NCBI GenBank assembly: GCA_029009095.1
Contig: JAQXJT010000046.1
Coordinates: forward strand, 1 to 39,326
DNA length: 39,326 nucleotides
Direction: 5' to 3'
Source of the DNA: a bacterium
Lineage (GTDB): Bacteria > Bacillota > Clostridia > Oscillospirales > Oscillospiraceae
The translations under genes and the position numbers were made by a program. Of the stretch, positions 7,321 to 17,508 are shown in pieces. A model generated the notes under the pieces. That model was not told the DNA's origin. It searched no databases and was given only the letters and a program-made list of their open reading frames with translations. Each line of letters begins with the position of its first letter. The stretch's first letter is position 1.

Positions 7321-7349
7321 ATTATACACGATTGACCTTGATTTTACAA
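7321..7349 (-). promoter_or_regulatory. glnS promoter
   Basis: On the minus strand TTGTAA (7344-7349), 17 bp, then TATAAT (7321-7326), 33 bp before the ATG at 7288. It overlaps the divergent promoter of the flavoprotein gene. Confidence 0.75.
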
Positions 7350-7366
7350 CTGCTTTGTTGGATAAT
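7338..7366 (+). promoter_or_regulatory. Promoter of thioredoxin-reductase-like gene and fbp
   Basis: TTGATT (7338-7343), 17 bp, then GATAAT (7361-7366), giving a leader of about 20 nt before the GTG at 7394. The -35 box directly abuts the -35 box of the divergent glnS promoter. Confidence 0.65.
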
Positions 7367-7393
7367 AGGAAGAAAACGGGAGGAAGATCCTTT

Positions 7394-8197
7394 GTGAAAG
7401 ATGTACTCATCATCGGCGGCGGCCCGGCGGGACTTTCCGCCGCGCTCACGGCGCTGCGCCGGCACAAGAGCTGCCTGATCCTCGCCGGAGAGCGGGGGGA
7501 GAGCGCCATCGCGCCGGCGGCGGCGGTGGAAAACTACCCGGGGCTGCCCCATATCAGCGGCGATGAGCTGCTGGAGAGAATGGAGCGGCAGGCAGTGGAA
7601 GCCGGGGCGGAGCTGCACCGGGGAAAGGCCACGGCCATTTTGCCCATGGGCGACAGCTTCTCCGTGGCGGCGGGCTCCGAGGTATTCGAGGGACGCAGCC
7701 TCCTGCTGTGCACGGGCATCTCCCGCGGCGGAGCCTATCCCGGAGAGCGGGAGCTTCTGGGCCGCGGGGTGAGCTACTGCGTCACCTGCGACGGGATGCT
7801 CTACCGGGGGAAGGACGTGTGCGTGCTGGGCTTCACCCCGGAGGCGGAGGCCGAGGCCGGGCTGCTGGAAGAGATGGGCTGCCGGGTGCGCCTCTTCACC
7901 AGGAGGGGAAAATACGAGATCCTCGGTGAGAAGTCGGTGACAGCCCTCCGCACGGCGGAGGGGGACGTGCCCTGCGCGGCGGTCTTTGTGCTCCGCGCCG
8001 CCGCCATCCCCGACGCCCTGCTCCCCGGTCTTGCCATGGAGGGGGAGCATATTTCGGTCACGCGGGGCATGGAGTGTTCCGTGGAGGGCGTGTTCGCCGC
8101 CGGGGACTGCACCGGCGGGCCCTACCAGATCGCCAAGGCGGTGGGCGAGGGCAACGTGGCGGCGCTGAGCGCCTGCGCCTGGCTGGAACGCCGGTAA
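7394..8197 (+). CDS. Thioredoxin-reductase-like FAD protein lacking a clear NADPH signature
   Basis: This is a flavoprotein of the thioredoxin reductase family, 267 aa. It starts at GTG 7394 behind GGGAGGA. The FAD-binding dinucleotide motif is IIGGGPAGLSAALTA (residues 6-20). The redox-active pair is CVTC (129-132), and the second FAD motif, GVFAAGDCTGGP, lies near the C-terminus. The protein is shorter than the usual 305-320 aa. In the middle domain, where NADPH-dependent enzymes have GGGxSA and a later HRR motif, I see VCVLGFTPEAEAEA and LFTRRGKYE instead. That pattern resembles pyridine-nucleotide-independent, ferredoxin-linked reductases described in clostridia, but this is inference. 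It is probably co-transcribed with fbp, 36 bp downstream. Confidence 0.82.
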   Translation: MKDVLIIGGGPAGLSAALTALRRHKSCLILAGERGESAIAPAAAVENYPGLPHISGDELLERMERQAVEAGAELHRGKATAILPMGDSFSVAAGSEVFEGRSLLLCTGISRGGAYPGERELLGRGVSYCVTCDGMLYRGKDVCVLGFTPEAEAEAGLLEEMGCRVRLFTRRGKYEILGEKSVTALRTAEGDVPCAAVFVLRAAAIPDALLPGLAMEGEHISVTRGMECSVEGVFAAGDCTGGPYQIAKAVGEGNVAALSACAWLERR

Positions 8198-8233
8198 ATC
8201 ACAACGACCATCGAGGCCATACAGGGAGGTACC

Positions 8234-10168
8234 ATGGACAAAAGAGAGAAGAAGTATCTGGAGCTGCTCTCGCAGCGCTACCCCAGTATCCCCGAGGCGG
8301 CGGCGGAGATCGTGCGCCAGAGCGCCATCTTGCAGCTGCCCCGCACCACCGAGCATTTCATGAGCGACATCCACGGGGAGTACGAGTATTTTACCCACAT
8401 TCTGCAAAACGCCTCCGGGGCCGTGCACCGGAAGATCAACGAGTGCTTCGGCTACACGCTGAGCAACGATGAAAAGAACGCCCTGGCGCTGCTGATCTAC
8501 TACCCCGAGCGGGAGCTGGCCAAGGCGGACAAGACCCCCGACTGGTACCGCAAGGCCCTCACCCAGCTGGTGAGCGTATGCAGGGTGTCGGCGGACAAAT
8601 ACACCCGCGCCAAGATGCGCACCCGCCTCCCCGAGGCCTACGCCTATATCATCGAGGAGATGATCGACGCCTCCGGCAGCGACGCGAGCAAGCAGAGCTA
8701 TTTTTGCAGCCTGCTGGACACGGTCATCGCCACGGGCATCGCAGACGACTTCATCAATGCCCTCGCCTCCTTCATCTCCCGTGTCACCGTGGACAGGCTC
8801 CACATCGTGGGGGATATGTTCGACAGAGGCAGCGCCGCCGAGCGGGTGATCTCCGAGCTGATGCAGCGCAAGAGGGTGGACTACGTCTGGGGCAACCACG
8901 ATGTGCTGTGGATGGGCGCGGGTATGGGCAACGCCGCGTGCGTGGCCAACGCCCTGCGCAACAGCGTCAAATACGGCAACTTCGATACCCTGGAGGACGG
9001 CTACGGCATCAACGTCCGCCCGCTGGCCCTCTTCGCCACCGAGCAGTACGCCGACGACGAGTGCGCCGCCTTCGCCCCCAGCCGCGTCACCGACTGCATC
9101 ACCGAGAACGCCGAGACCAACGCCCGCATCCTCAAGGCCATCTCCGTCATTCAGTTCAAGCTGGAGGGGCAGCTGGTGCGGCGGCATCCGGAGTACAGGA
9201 TGGAGGACAGGCTGCTGCTGGACAAGATCGACTACGCCGCCCACACCGTCCGGGTGGGGGAGAAGGTCTACCCCATCCTCGACTGCCGTCTGCCCACCGT
9301 GGATCCCGCGGATCCCTACCGTCTCTCCCCGGAGGAGGCCGAGCTGGTGAATCAGCTCTGCCAGTCCTTCCGGCGCAGCGACAAGCTGCAGGAGCATGTG
9401 CGCTATCTGATGGACTACGGCGCCATGTACCGCATCTGCAACGGCAACCTCCTCTACCACGGCTGCGTCCCCATGAACGCCGACGGCAGCTTCCGGGAGG
9501 TGAGCTTCGGCGATCGTACATACAGCGGCCGGGAGCTCTTCGAGTTCTGCGAGCGCGCCTGCCGCACGGCCATGTACGACAGGCGCGAGGAGAACACCGA
9601 CTTCCTCTGGTACCTCTGGTGCGGCCCCTCGTCTCCCCTCAACGGCAAGGACAAGATCGCCACCTTTGAGCGGGCGTTCATCGAGGACCCCGAGGCCGGG
9701 GTGGAGACCAAGGACCCCTACTACAATCTCTGGGACTACCCTGAGACCGCCGACAAGATCTTTGCGGAGTTCGGCGTGGAGGGAGCCCACCGCCACATCG
9801 TCAACGGCCATGTACCCGTGCGCAAGAGCAAGGGCGAGGAGCCGGTGAAGGCGGGAGGCAAGTTCATCAACATCGACGGCGGCCTCTCCAAGGCCTACCA
9901 GCCCGTGACGGGCATCTGCGGCTTTACGCTGGTGGCCAACTCCGAGATGCTCTATCTGGCCGAGCACCAGCCCTTCGACCCCAACGATGTGACCCGTACC
10001 GGGGACGATATGTTCTCCCGCATCACCACGCTGGAGCAGTACCCCGAGCGGCTGCGCGTCAAGGACACCGACGGCGGGGAGGAGCTCCGCGGGCGCATCG
10101 CCGATCTGGAGCGGCTGCTGGACGCCTACCGCCGGGGCCTCATCAAGCCCCCGGTGGACGAGGATTGA
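8234..10168 (+). CDS. fbp: Class III fructose-1,6-bisphosphatase
   Basis: This is the Firmicutes-type (class III) fructose-1,6-bisphosphatase, the gluconeogenic step converting fructose 1,6-bisphosphate to fructose 6-phosphate. It belongs to the metallophosphatase superfamily rather than to the class I enzymes. The metal-site motifs are SDIHGEYE (residues 44-51), GDMFDRG (193-199) and GNHDVLWMGAG (220-230), with a late His-containing NGHVPV segment. The length of 644 aa is typical. The start ATG has GGAGG 6 bp upstream. It follows the thioredoxin-reductase-like gene by 36 bp and no terminator lies between, so the two probably form an operon. No clear terminator follows before the valS promoter at 10188. 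Confidence 0.95.
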   Translation: MDKREKKYLELLSQRYPSIPEAAAEIVRQSAILQLPRTTEHFMSDIHGEYEYFTHILQNASGAVHRKINECFGYTLSNDEKNALALLIYYPERELAKADKTPDWYRKALTQLVSVCRVSADKYTRAKMRTRLPEAYAYIIEEMIDASGSDASKQSYFCSLLDTVIATGIADDFINALASFISRVTVDRLHIVGDMFDRGSAAERVISELMQRKRVDYVWGNHDVLWMGAGMGNAACVANALRNSVKYGNFDTLEDGYGINVRPLALFATEQYADDECAAFAPSRVTDCITENAETNARILKAISVIQFKLEGQLVRRHPEYRMEDRLLLDKIDYAAHTVRVGEKVYPILDCRLPTVDPADPYRLSPEEAELVNQLCQSFRRSDKLQEHVRYLMDYGAMYRICNGNLLYHGCVPMNADGSFREVSFGDRTYSGRELFEFCERACRTAMYDRREENTDFLWYLWCGPSSPLNGKDKIATFERAFIEDPEAGVETKDPYYNLWDYPETADKIFAEFGVEGAHRHIVNGHVPVRKSKGEEPVKAGGKFINIDGGLSKAYQPVTGICGFTLVANSEMLYLAEHQPFDPNDVTRTGDDMFSRITTLEQYPERLRVKDTDGGEELRGRIADLERLLDAYRRGLIKPPVDED

Positions 10169-10187
10169 AAGGTCGTCCAATCCCCTG

Positions 10188-10216
10188 TTGACAATTCTCC
10201 CCAAACCACTTATAAT
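10188..10216 (+). promoter_or_regulatory. valS T-box promoter
   Basis: A consensus TTGACA (10188-10193), 17-bp spacer and TATAAT (10211-10216), 20 bp after the fbp stop. Confidence 0.85.
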
Positions 10217-10222
10217 ACCCCC

Positions 10223-10452
10223 AGCAAAGGCTGAGAACGGGAGGAGTACTCTTCCCGGCGGAGACGCAGAGAGGGAGCGGCGGGTGAAAGCTCCTGTCCC
10301 GCCGAAGAGGAAGGTCGCCCGGGAGCCGCGGAACTGAAAGCGAGTAAGCTCCGCCGGGCGCGCCCGTTACAGTGCAAGAGTGCCGCGCATGGCGCGGAAC
10401 TCGGGTGGTACCGCGTATTTTTTGCGCCCCGGGACTTGTCCCGGGGCGTTTT
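10223..10452 (+). promoter_or_regulatory. T-box leader of valS, probable Val specifier GUC
   Basis: This untranslated leader senses uncharged tRNA-Val. The conserved T-box GGGTGGTACCGCG lies at 10403-10415 and is followed directly by the terminator stem. Upstream features include the AGTA element (about 10245) in stem I, and AGAGAGGGAGCGGC in the distal stem I. GAAGGTCGCC holds a GTC triplet (10314-10316) at the expected specifier position, and GTC is a valine codon. When tRNA-Val is uncharged its CCA end should pair with the T-box bulge and prevent termination. The placement before valS confirms the amino acid. Specifier assignment is by eye. Confidence 0.92.
10425..10452 (+). terminator. 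T-box terminator stem
   Basis: CGCCCCGGGAC (10425-10435) pairs with GTCCCGGGGCG (10438-10448), followed by TTTT. This is the regulated terminator of the T-box. Confidence 0.85.
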
Positions 10453-10476
10453 GCATTTGCCGAAGGAGGAAAGAAA

Positions 10477-13095
<2,619 letters not shown>

Positions 13096-13117
13096 AAACG
13101 CGCGGAAGAGAATATGA

Positions 13118-13149
13118 CCCCAGGGGGGGCCTCCGGGCTCCCCCCGGGG
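13118..13149 (+). terminator. GC-rich hairpin after valS
   Basis: The run CCCC-A-GGGGGG pairs with CCCCCC-GGGG. It lies 22 bp after the valS stop, but the following tail (ATCGTCCATTTTA) is only weakly T-rich, so termination may be partial. Confidence 0.45.
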
Positions 13150-13183
13150 ATCGTCCATTTTACGGGAGAAAGGCGGTGAGGGG

Positions 13184-14245
13184 ATGAAGAGAACCATGAC
13201 GTCCGTGCGGCGGCGGGAGGCGTGCGTCCTCTCGCTGCTGGCTCTGGCCGTGCTGGCCGCGGCGGTGGCCGGGCTTTTCGTGGGGCCCTCCCGCATGACT
13301 CTGTCCGAGACGCTTGCGGCGCTCCGGGGCCAGGGCTCCGCCGCCCAGCTGCGTATCCTGCGGAATATCCGCATCCCCCGCATCCTGGCCGCCGTGGCCG
13401 CCGGGGCGGGGCTCTCTGTCTCGGGGCTGATCATGCAGACCACCCTCCATAACCCCATGGCCTCCCCCTCCACGCTGGGAGTCTCCAACGCGGCGGTGTT
13501 CGGCGCCAACCTCTCCATCATCGCCTTCGCCGGGGGCTTCCTCGCCACGGGGAACAACCTCGCCAACTACACCGTGGGCGCGAACCCCTATGCCGCCGGC
13601 GCCATGGCCTTCCTCTTCTCGACGCTGTCGGTGCTGCTGGTGCTGGGGCTGTGCCGGGTGAAGAACTATTCGCCCAACGTGGTGGTGCTCGCCGGCGTGG
13701 CCATCGGGGCGCTGTGGACGGCGGCCACCACCATGCTGCAGTTCTACGCCACCGATGTGGGCATCTCCGCGGCGGTGATCTGGAACTTCGGCGATCTGGG
13801 CAGAGCCACCTGGCGGAGCGACGGCATCATGCTGGCTGCGGCGCTGCTGGGCACGGGGTACTTCGCGCTGCGTTCCTGGCATTACAATGCTCTGCTCAGC
13901 GGGGAGGAGAGCGCCAGAAGTCTGGGCGTGGAGGTGGAGCGGCTGCGCTTCGTCTCGCTGCTGCTCGCCTCCCTCATCACGGCGGTGTGCGTCTCCTGCC
14001 TGGGGGTCATCGGCTTTGTGGGCATCATCTGCCCCCATGTGAGCAAAAAACTGCTGGGGCAGGATCACCGGGTGGCCATCCCGGCCTCCGCCCTCGGCGG
14101 CAGCCTGCTTCTGCTGCTGGCGGATACCCTCTCCCGCTCTGCGGGCCGGGGCACGGCCCTGCCCGTGGGCGCCATCACCTCTCTGCTGGGCGCGCCGTTC
14201 TTCCTCTGGATCATCTTTTTGGAAAAGGAGGGGGCGCGGTGCTGA
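13184..14245 (+). CDS. FecCD/BtuC-type ABC transporter permease
   Basis: This is the membrane subunit of an iron-siderophore or cobalamin-type ABC importer, 353 aa with about ten hydrophobic segments. Family features are the early RIPRILAA segment (residues 63-70), GLIMQTTLHNPMASPSTLGV-type transmembrane text around 80-100, and GFVGIICPH plus a LADTLSR coupling region near the C-terminus. The ATG at 13184 sits very close to GAGGGG, and an in-frame ATG at 13196 is an alternative start. The stop overlaps the ATPase start by 7 bp, so translation is coupled. The substrate is not determinable; no cobalamin riboswitch is seen upstream, which leans slightly to iron or another metal chelate. Confidence 0.9.
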   Translation: MKRTMTSVRRREACVLSLLALAVLAAAVAGLFVGPSRMTLSETLAALRGQGSAAQLRILRNIRIPRILAAVAAGAGLSVSGLIMQTTLHNPMASPSTLGVSNAAVFGANLSIIAFAGGFLATGNNLANYTVGANPYAAGAMAFLFSTLSVLLVLGLCRVKNYSPNVVVLAGVAIGALWTAATTMLQFYATDVGISAAVIWNFGDLGRATWRSDGIMLAAALLGTGYFALRSWHYNALLSGEESARSLGVEVERLRFVSLLLASLITAVCVSCLGVIGFVGIICPHVSKKLLGQDHRVAIPASALGGSLLLLLADTLSRSAGRGTALPVGAITSLLGAPFFLWIIFLEKEGARC

Positions 14246-14994
14246 GAGTGGAGGAGCTCCGCTTCCGCTACGGAAAGCGCGGCGGCGAGGTACTCAGAGG
14301 GGTGAGTCTGACGCTGGGCGAGGGCGAGATCGGGGTGCTGCTGGGCAAGAACGGCGCGGGCAAGACCACGCTGCTGGAGTGCCTGCTGGGCATCCGCCGT
14401 CCCCAGAGCGGTCGGGTGTTCTTCCGGGGGGAAGATCTGCTGGCCATGAAGCAGCGGGAGCGGGCCCGGCGTGTGGCCTATGTGCCGCAGAATATCCGCT
14501 TCGGGGCGCTGACGGTGTTCGACTCGGTGCTGCTGGGGCGGGTGTCCCGGTTCGGAAGCCGCTGCGGAGAGGAGGACCGGCAGTGTACCCGCCGGGTGCT
14601 GGAGGAGATGGGTCTGGAGGACTTCGCCTCCCGGAACGTGGAAGAACTCTCCGGCGGCGAGCGGCAGAAGGTGGCCGTGGCCAGAGCGCTGGCCCAGGAG
14701 CCGCAGCTGCTCATATTTGACGAGCCCGCCGGCAATCTGGACATCGCCAACGAAATTCTGATTTTGCGGGAGGCAGCCCGCCTGGCCCGGGAGAAGGGCA
14801 TCGGCGTGCTCACATCGCTGCACGATCTGGACCGGGCCCTGGCTTTCGGGGACAGGTTTTATTTGATGAAAGACGGCGTGGTGAAGTACCATGCCGCCCG
14901 GGAGGAAGTGAGCGGCGATATGCTCGGCGACGTATTCGGCGTCCGGGCCAGGATCGCGGCGCTGGAGGACAGAAAAATCGTATTGACGGATTGA
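14239..14994 (+). CDS. FecE/BtuD-type ABC transporter ATP-binding protein
   Basis: This is the ATPase of the metal-chelate importer, 251 aa. It starts at GTG 14239 within the end of the permease gene and has AAGGAGG upstream. Walker A is GKNGAGKTT (residues 36-44), the signature is LSGGERQ (137-143), Walker B is LLIFDEP (157-163) and the switch histidine is His195 in TSLHDLD. These are all intact. It is followed by the binding-protein gene 11 bp later, in the same operon. The role is energising uptake across the cytoplasmic membrane. Confidence 0.92.
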   Translation: MLRVEELRFRYGKRGGEVLRGVSLTLGEGEIGVLLGKNGAGKTTLLECLLGIRRPQSGRVFFRGEDLLAMKQRERARRVAYVPQNIRFGALTVFDSVLLGRVSRFGSRCGEEDRQCTRRVLEEMGLEDFASRNVEELSGGERQKVAVARALAQEPQLLIFDEPAGNLDIANEILILREAARLAREKGIGVLTSLHDLDRALAFGDRFYLMKDGVVKYHAAREEVSGDMLGDVFGVRARIAALEDRKIVLTD

Positions 14995-15005
14995 GGAGAG
15001 TCATG

Positions 15006-16208
15006 ATGAAAAGATGGATTTCCCTTGTACTGGCGCTCTGCCTGGGGCTGAGCCTTTTCGGCTGCGGCGGCAAGACGGCGCAGAGCGCGGAAGAGACCCC
15101 CGCCCCGGCCCCTGCGGAGGCCGCCGGGACCCCGGAGGAAGCCGCCGGGGAGGTGGTCGTGACGGATATGATCGGCCGGGAAGTGACCATCGTGCCGGGC
15201 AGCTACCGCCGCGTGGCCTGCATCGGCGCGGGGGCGCTGCGGATGTACTGTTATGTGGGGGACGTGTCCCTGCTGTGCGGGGTGGAGGACATTGACAACA
15301 CCGCCCTCGACGAGCGGCCCAGAATGTTCGACGCGGTGGCCCGGCCCTATGTGCTGGCCTACGGTGAGGAGTTCGCCGCGCTGCCCAGCTGCGGCGTCGG
15401 CGGCCCCAACGCCCAGACGGCGGAGGCGGAGAAGATCCTCGGCTGCGGGGCGGATATCGTGATCTCCGAGTACGAGGATGTGGAGAAGGAGGATGCGCTG
15501 CAGCAGCAGCTGGGCGTGCCCGTGATCACCCTCCGCTCCGGCCCCGACGGGGTTTTTGACGGGAACTTCCATGACTCCCTGCGCCTGCTGGGCACCGTGT
15601 TCGGCCGGGAAGAGCGGGCCGGGGAGCTGGTGGACTACATCCTCCGGGAGGAGAGCGCCATCCGGCAGCGCGCTGCGGCGGCCGGGGAGGAGAAGCCGGG
15701 CGTGTACATCTGCGGCCTGGGAAACTGGGGCACCACCAACCATCTGATGACCGCCGAGAGCTATGTGGCCTTCGACGTGGCCAATGTGCGCAACGTGGTG
15801 ACCGGCCTGGGGAAGAAGGGCGCGCAGCCCATTGAGGCGGAGAAGTTCGTGGCGCTGGGGGAGGACATGGACATCATGATCATGGATGCCGCCGCCGTGA
15901 AGAACATCAAGCCCCTCTACGCCGAGGATCCCGGTCTCTTCGATGGCTGCAAGGCGTGGCGGGAGGGTGAGGTCTATCTCCAGATGGCCTATAACGCCTA
16001 CTACACCAACTACGAGCTGGCGCTGATCAACACCTGGTTCGTGGCCAAGACCGTGTACCCCGAGCTGTTCGCGGACGTGGATCTGGCGGAAAAGACCGAC
16101 GAGGTCACGGAGACCTTCCTGGGCAAGGCGCTGGCGGAGGAGATCTTCGATTGCCCGCTGAGCTACGGCGGCTACGGCAGGATCGACACGGCCACCTTCT
16201 TCCGGTGA
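15006..16208 (+). CDS. ABC transporter substrate-binding lipoprotein (periplasmic-binding protein 2 family)
   Basis: This is the extracytoplasmic binding protein for the FecCD/FecE-type importer, about 400 aa. The N-terminus MKRWISLVLALCLGLSLFGC is a lipoprotein signal peptide with the lipobox L-F-G-C, and a Pro/Ala/Glu-rich linker follows. The domain starts at VVTDMIGREVTI, the usual opening of iron-siderophore/B12 binding proteins. Two ATG codons stand in tandem; the second (15006) has the better spacing from GAGGAG, while 15003 is an alternative. The substrate is unknown. It is the third gene of the operon. Confidence 0.88.
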   Translation: MKRWISLVLALCLGLSLFGCGGKTAQSAEETPAPAPAEAAGTPEEAAGEVVVTDMIGREVTIVPGSYRRVACIGAGALRMYCYVGDVSLLCGVEDIDNTALDERPRMFDAVARPYVLAYGEEFAALPSCGVGGPNAQTAEAEKILGCGADIVISEYEDVEKEDALQQQLGVPVITLRSGPDGVFDGNFHDSLRLLGTVFGREERAGELVDYILREESAIRQRAAAAGEEKPGVYICGLGNWGTTNHLMTAESYVAFDVANVRNVVTGLGKKGAQPIEAEKFVALGEDMDIMIMDAAAVKNIKPLYAEDPGLFDGCKAWREGEVYLQMAYNAYYTNYELALINTWFVAKTVYPELFADVDLAEKTDEVTETFLGKALAEEIFDCPLSYGGYGRIDTATFFR

Positions 16209-16249
16209 GCGGCGTGACACCGGGCGCGCTTTTCCGGGGAGGAGAGAAT

Positions 16250-16705
16250 GTGGAGATCCGCGAGAGCGAGCTTACGGAGGAGACCGCCGGGGTTCTGCTG
16301 GCCCTCTCCCGGGACTGGGAGGCGGAGAACAGCTGCTACGGCTACAGGGCCAACGGCCGGGAGGATCTGGAGGGGCGGCGGGTCTTTCTGGCTGAGGATG
16401 CGGGCGAGACGGTGGGTTATCTGTTCGGGCATGGCTACAGCTCCCGGAAAATGTCGTCCATCATGCCCGAGGGCAGCCGCTGCTTTGAGGTGGAGGAGCT
16501 TTATGTGATCCCTTCCCGCCGCTCCATGGGCGTGGGAAAGGCGCTCTTTGCCTTTGCGGAAGAGACTGTGCAGGGGGAGGCGGACTATATCACCCTCTCC
16601 ACCGCCACCAAAAACTGGCGCTCCATCCTCCACTTCTATGTGGACGAGGTGGGAATGGAGCTGTGGAGCTCCCGGCTGTTCAGGAAGCTGCCGCAGCAGC
16701 GCTGA
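16250..16705 (+). CDS. GNAT family N-acetyltransferase
   Basis: This is a GNAT acetyltransferase of 151 aa, probably acetylating a small molecule or protein amine with acetyl-CoA. The start is GTG 16250 behind GGGGAGGAGAG. The core acetyl-CoA motif is seen in FEVEELYVIPSRRSMGVGKA, with R-x-x-G-x-G for pyrophosphate binding, and the late ILHFYVDEVGME segment is the usual motif B. It lies 41 bp after the binding-protein gene with no terminator between, so it is probably the last gene of the metal importer operon. Whether it modifies the chelate or a cellular target is unknown. Confidence 0.83.
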   Translation: MEIRESELTEETAGVLLALSRDWEAENSCYGYRANGREDLEGRRVFLAEDAGETVGYLFGHGYSSRKMSSIMPEGSRCFEVEELYVIPSRRSMGVGKALFAFAEETVQGEADYITLSTATKNWRSILHFYVDEVGMELWSSRLFRKLPQQR

Positions 16706-16772
16706 GAGAGCCGGAAGAAACCTGGGCCACCGCGCGAAGGGCGGCAGCACACAGCGAGCGTTTCCATGACGA

Positions 16773-16807
16773 AAGCCGGACGGAGGGACTGCCCCTCCGT
16801 CCGGCTT
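16773..16807. terminator. Bidirectional terminator between GNAT and TepA-like genes
   Basis: A stem with arms AAGCCGGACGGAGGG / CCCTCCGTCCGGCTT lies between two convergent genes. The T-tail is modest (TTCTC on plus, TTTCGTC on minus). Confidence 0.75.
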
Positions 16808-16818
16808 CTCCGTATATT

Positions 16819-17457
16819 TTATGCCCCGATCTCCCCGTGGAGATAGGCCAGCGCGTCCGAGAGACCGCCAAGCTGGTCGATCAGGCCGCAGTCCACGGCC
16901 TCCTGCCCGTAGAGGACGCTGCCCACATCCTGGGTGAGCTGGGCGGTGCTGAGCATATAGTCCAGAAAGCGCTGCCTGTCCACATGGGAGTGGCCGGCCA
17001 CGAACTCCACGATGCGCTCCTGGATGCGGGAGAAGTATTCATAGGTCTGCGGCACGCCGATGACCACGCCGCTGAGCCGCACCGGATGGATGGTCACGGC
17101 GGCGGAGGGGACGATGAAGCTGCGCCGGGCCGCCACCGCCAGCGGCACGCCAATGGAGTGGCCGCCACCCAGAATGAGGGAGGCGGTGGGCTTGCTCATG
17201 GAGGCAATCAGCTCCGCGATGCCCAGTCCCGCCTCGATATCGCCGCCCACGGTGTTGAGCAGCACCAGCAGTCCCTTCGTCTCCTCCGACTCCTCCACGG
17301 CGGAGAGCAGGGGCATGACATGCTCATAGCGGGTGGCCTTGCTGCCCTCCGGCAGCAGCATGTGGCCCTCGATCTGTCCCACAATGGTCAGCACATGGAT
17401 GCGGGACTCCCGGCTGCTGCCCAGTTCCCGTATGGTATTCTGCTCGTTTTCGTCCAT
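16819..17457 (-). CDS. tepA: ClpP-family serine protease, TepA-like
   Basis: This is a ClpP/crotonase-fold protease of the TepA (translocation-enhancing protein) group, 212 aa, cytoplasmic and without a signal peptide. The oxyanion segment is NTVGGDIEAGLGIAE (residues 68-82). The nucleophile Ser101 lies in GGGHSIG, and the likely catalytic His124 is in VTIHPVR. An in-frame GTG lies further up at 17466, but the ATG at 17457 is preferred. The upstream GGGGG that could act as SD is part of the 3' arm of a terminator hairpin (17458-17494). TepA-type proteins in bacilli have been linked to protein export and sporulation, so a similar role here is inferred. Confidence 0.87.
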   Translation of the reverse strand: MDENEQNTIRELGSSRESRIHVLTIVGQIEGHMLLPEGSKATRYEHVMPLLSAVEESEETKGLLVLLNTVGGDIEAGLGIAELIASMSKPTASLILGGGHSIGVPLAVAARRSFIVPSAAVTIHPVRLSGVVIGVPQTYEYFSRIQERIVEFVAGHSHVDRQRFLDYMLSTAQLTQDVGSVLYGQEAVDCGLIDQLGGLSDALAYLHGEIGA

Positions 17458-17494
17458 AAAAAACACCCCCGGGGGCCAGTATGGCCTCCGGGGG
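17458..17494 (-). terminator. Terminator between URO-D gene and tepA
   Basis: A 12-bp stem with one G-T pair (arms 17466-17477 and 17483-17494, loop 5 nt) is followed on the minus strand by GTG-type spacing and TTTTTT up to the tepA ATG. Confidence 0.75.
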
Positions 17495-17508
17495 CGGGGT
17501 TTATGCGT

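Noticed and set aside
5678-8197. A very long plus-strand open frame running antisense through glnS into the flavoprotein gene
   Set aside because: Only the last part (7394-8197) has a start, ribosome site and homology. The antisense part has the Val/Gly/Leu/His-rich look of a GC-rich antisense frame.
13096-13183. Possible cobalamin riboswitch before the metal importer operon
   Set aside because: The 88-bp gap is too short and holds only a GC hairpin. No B12-box-like sequence is seen.
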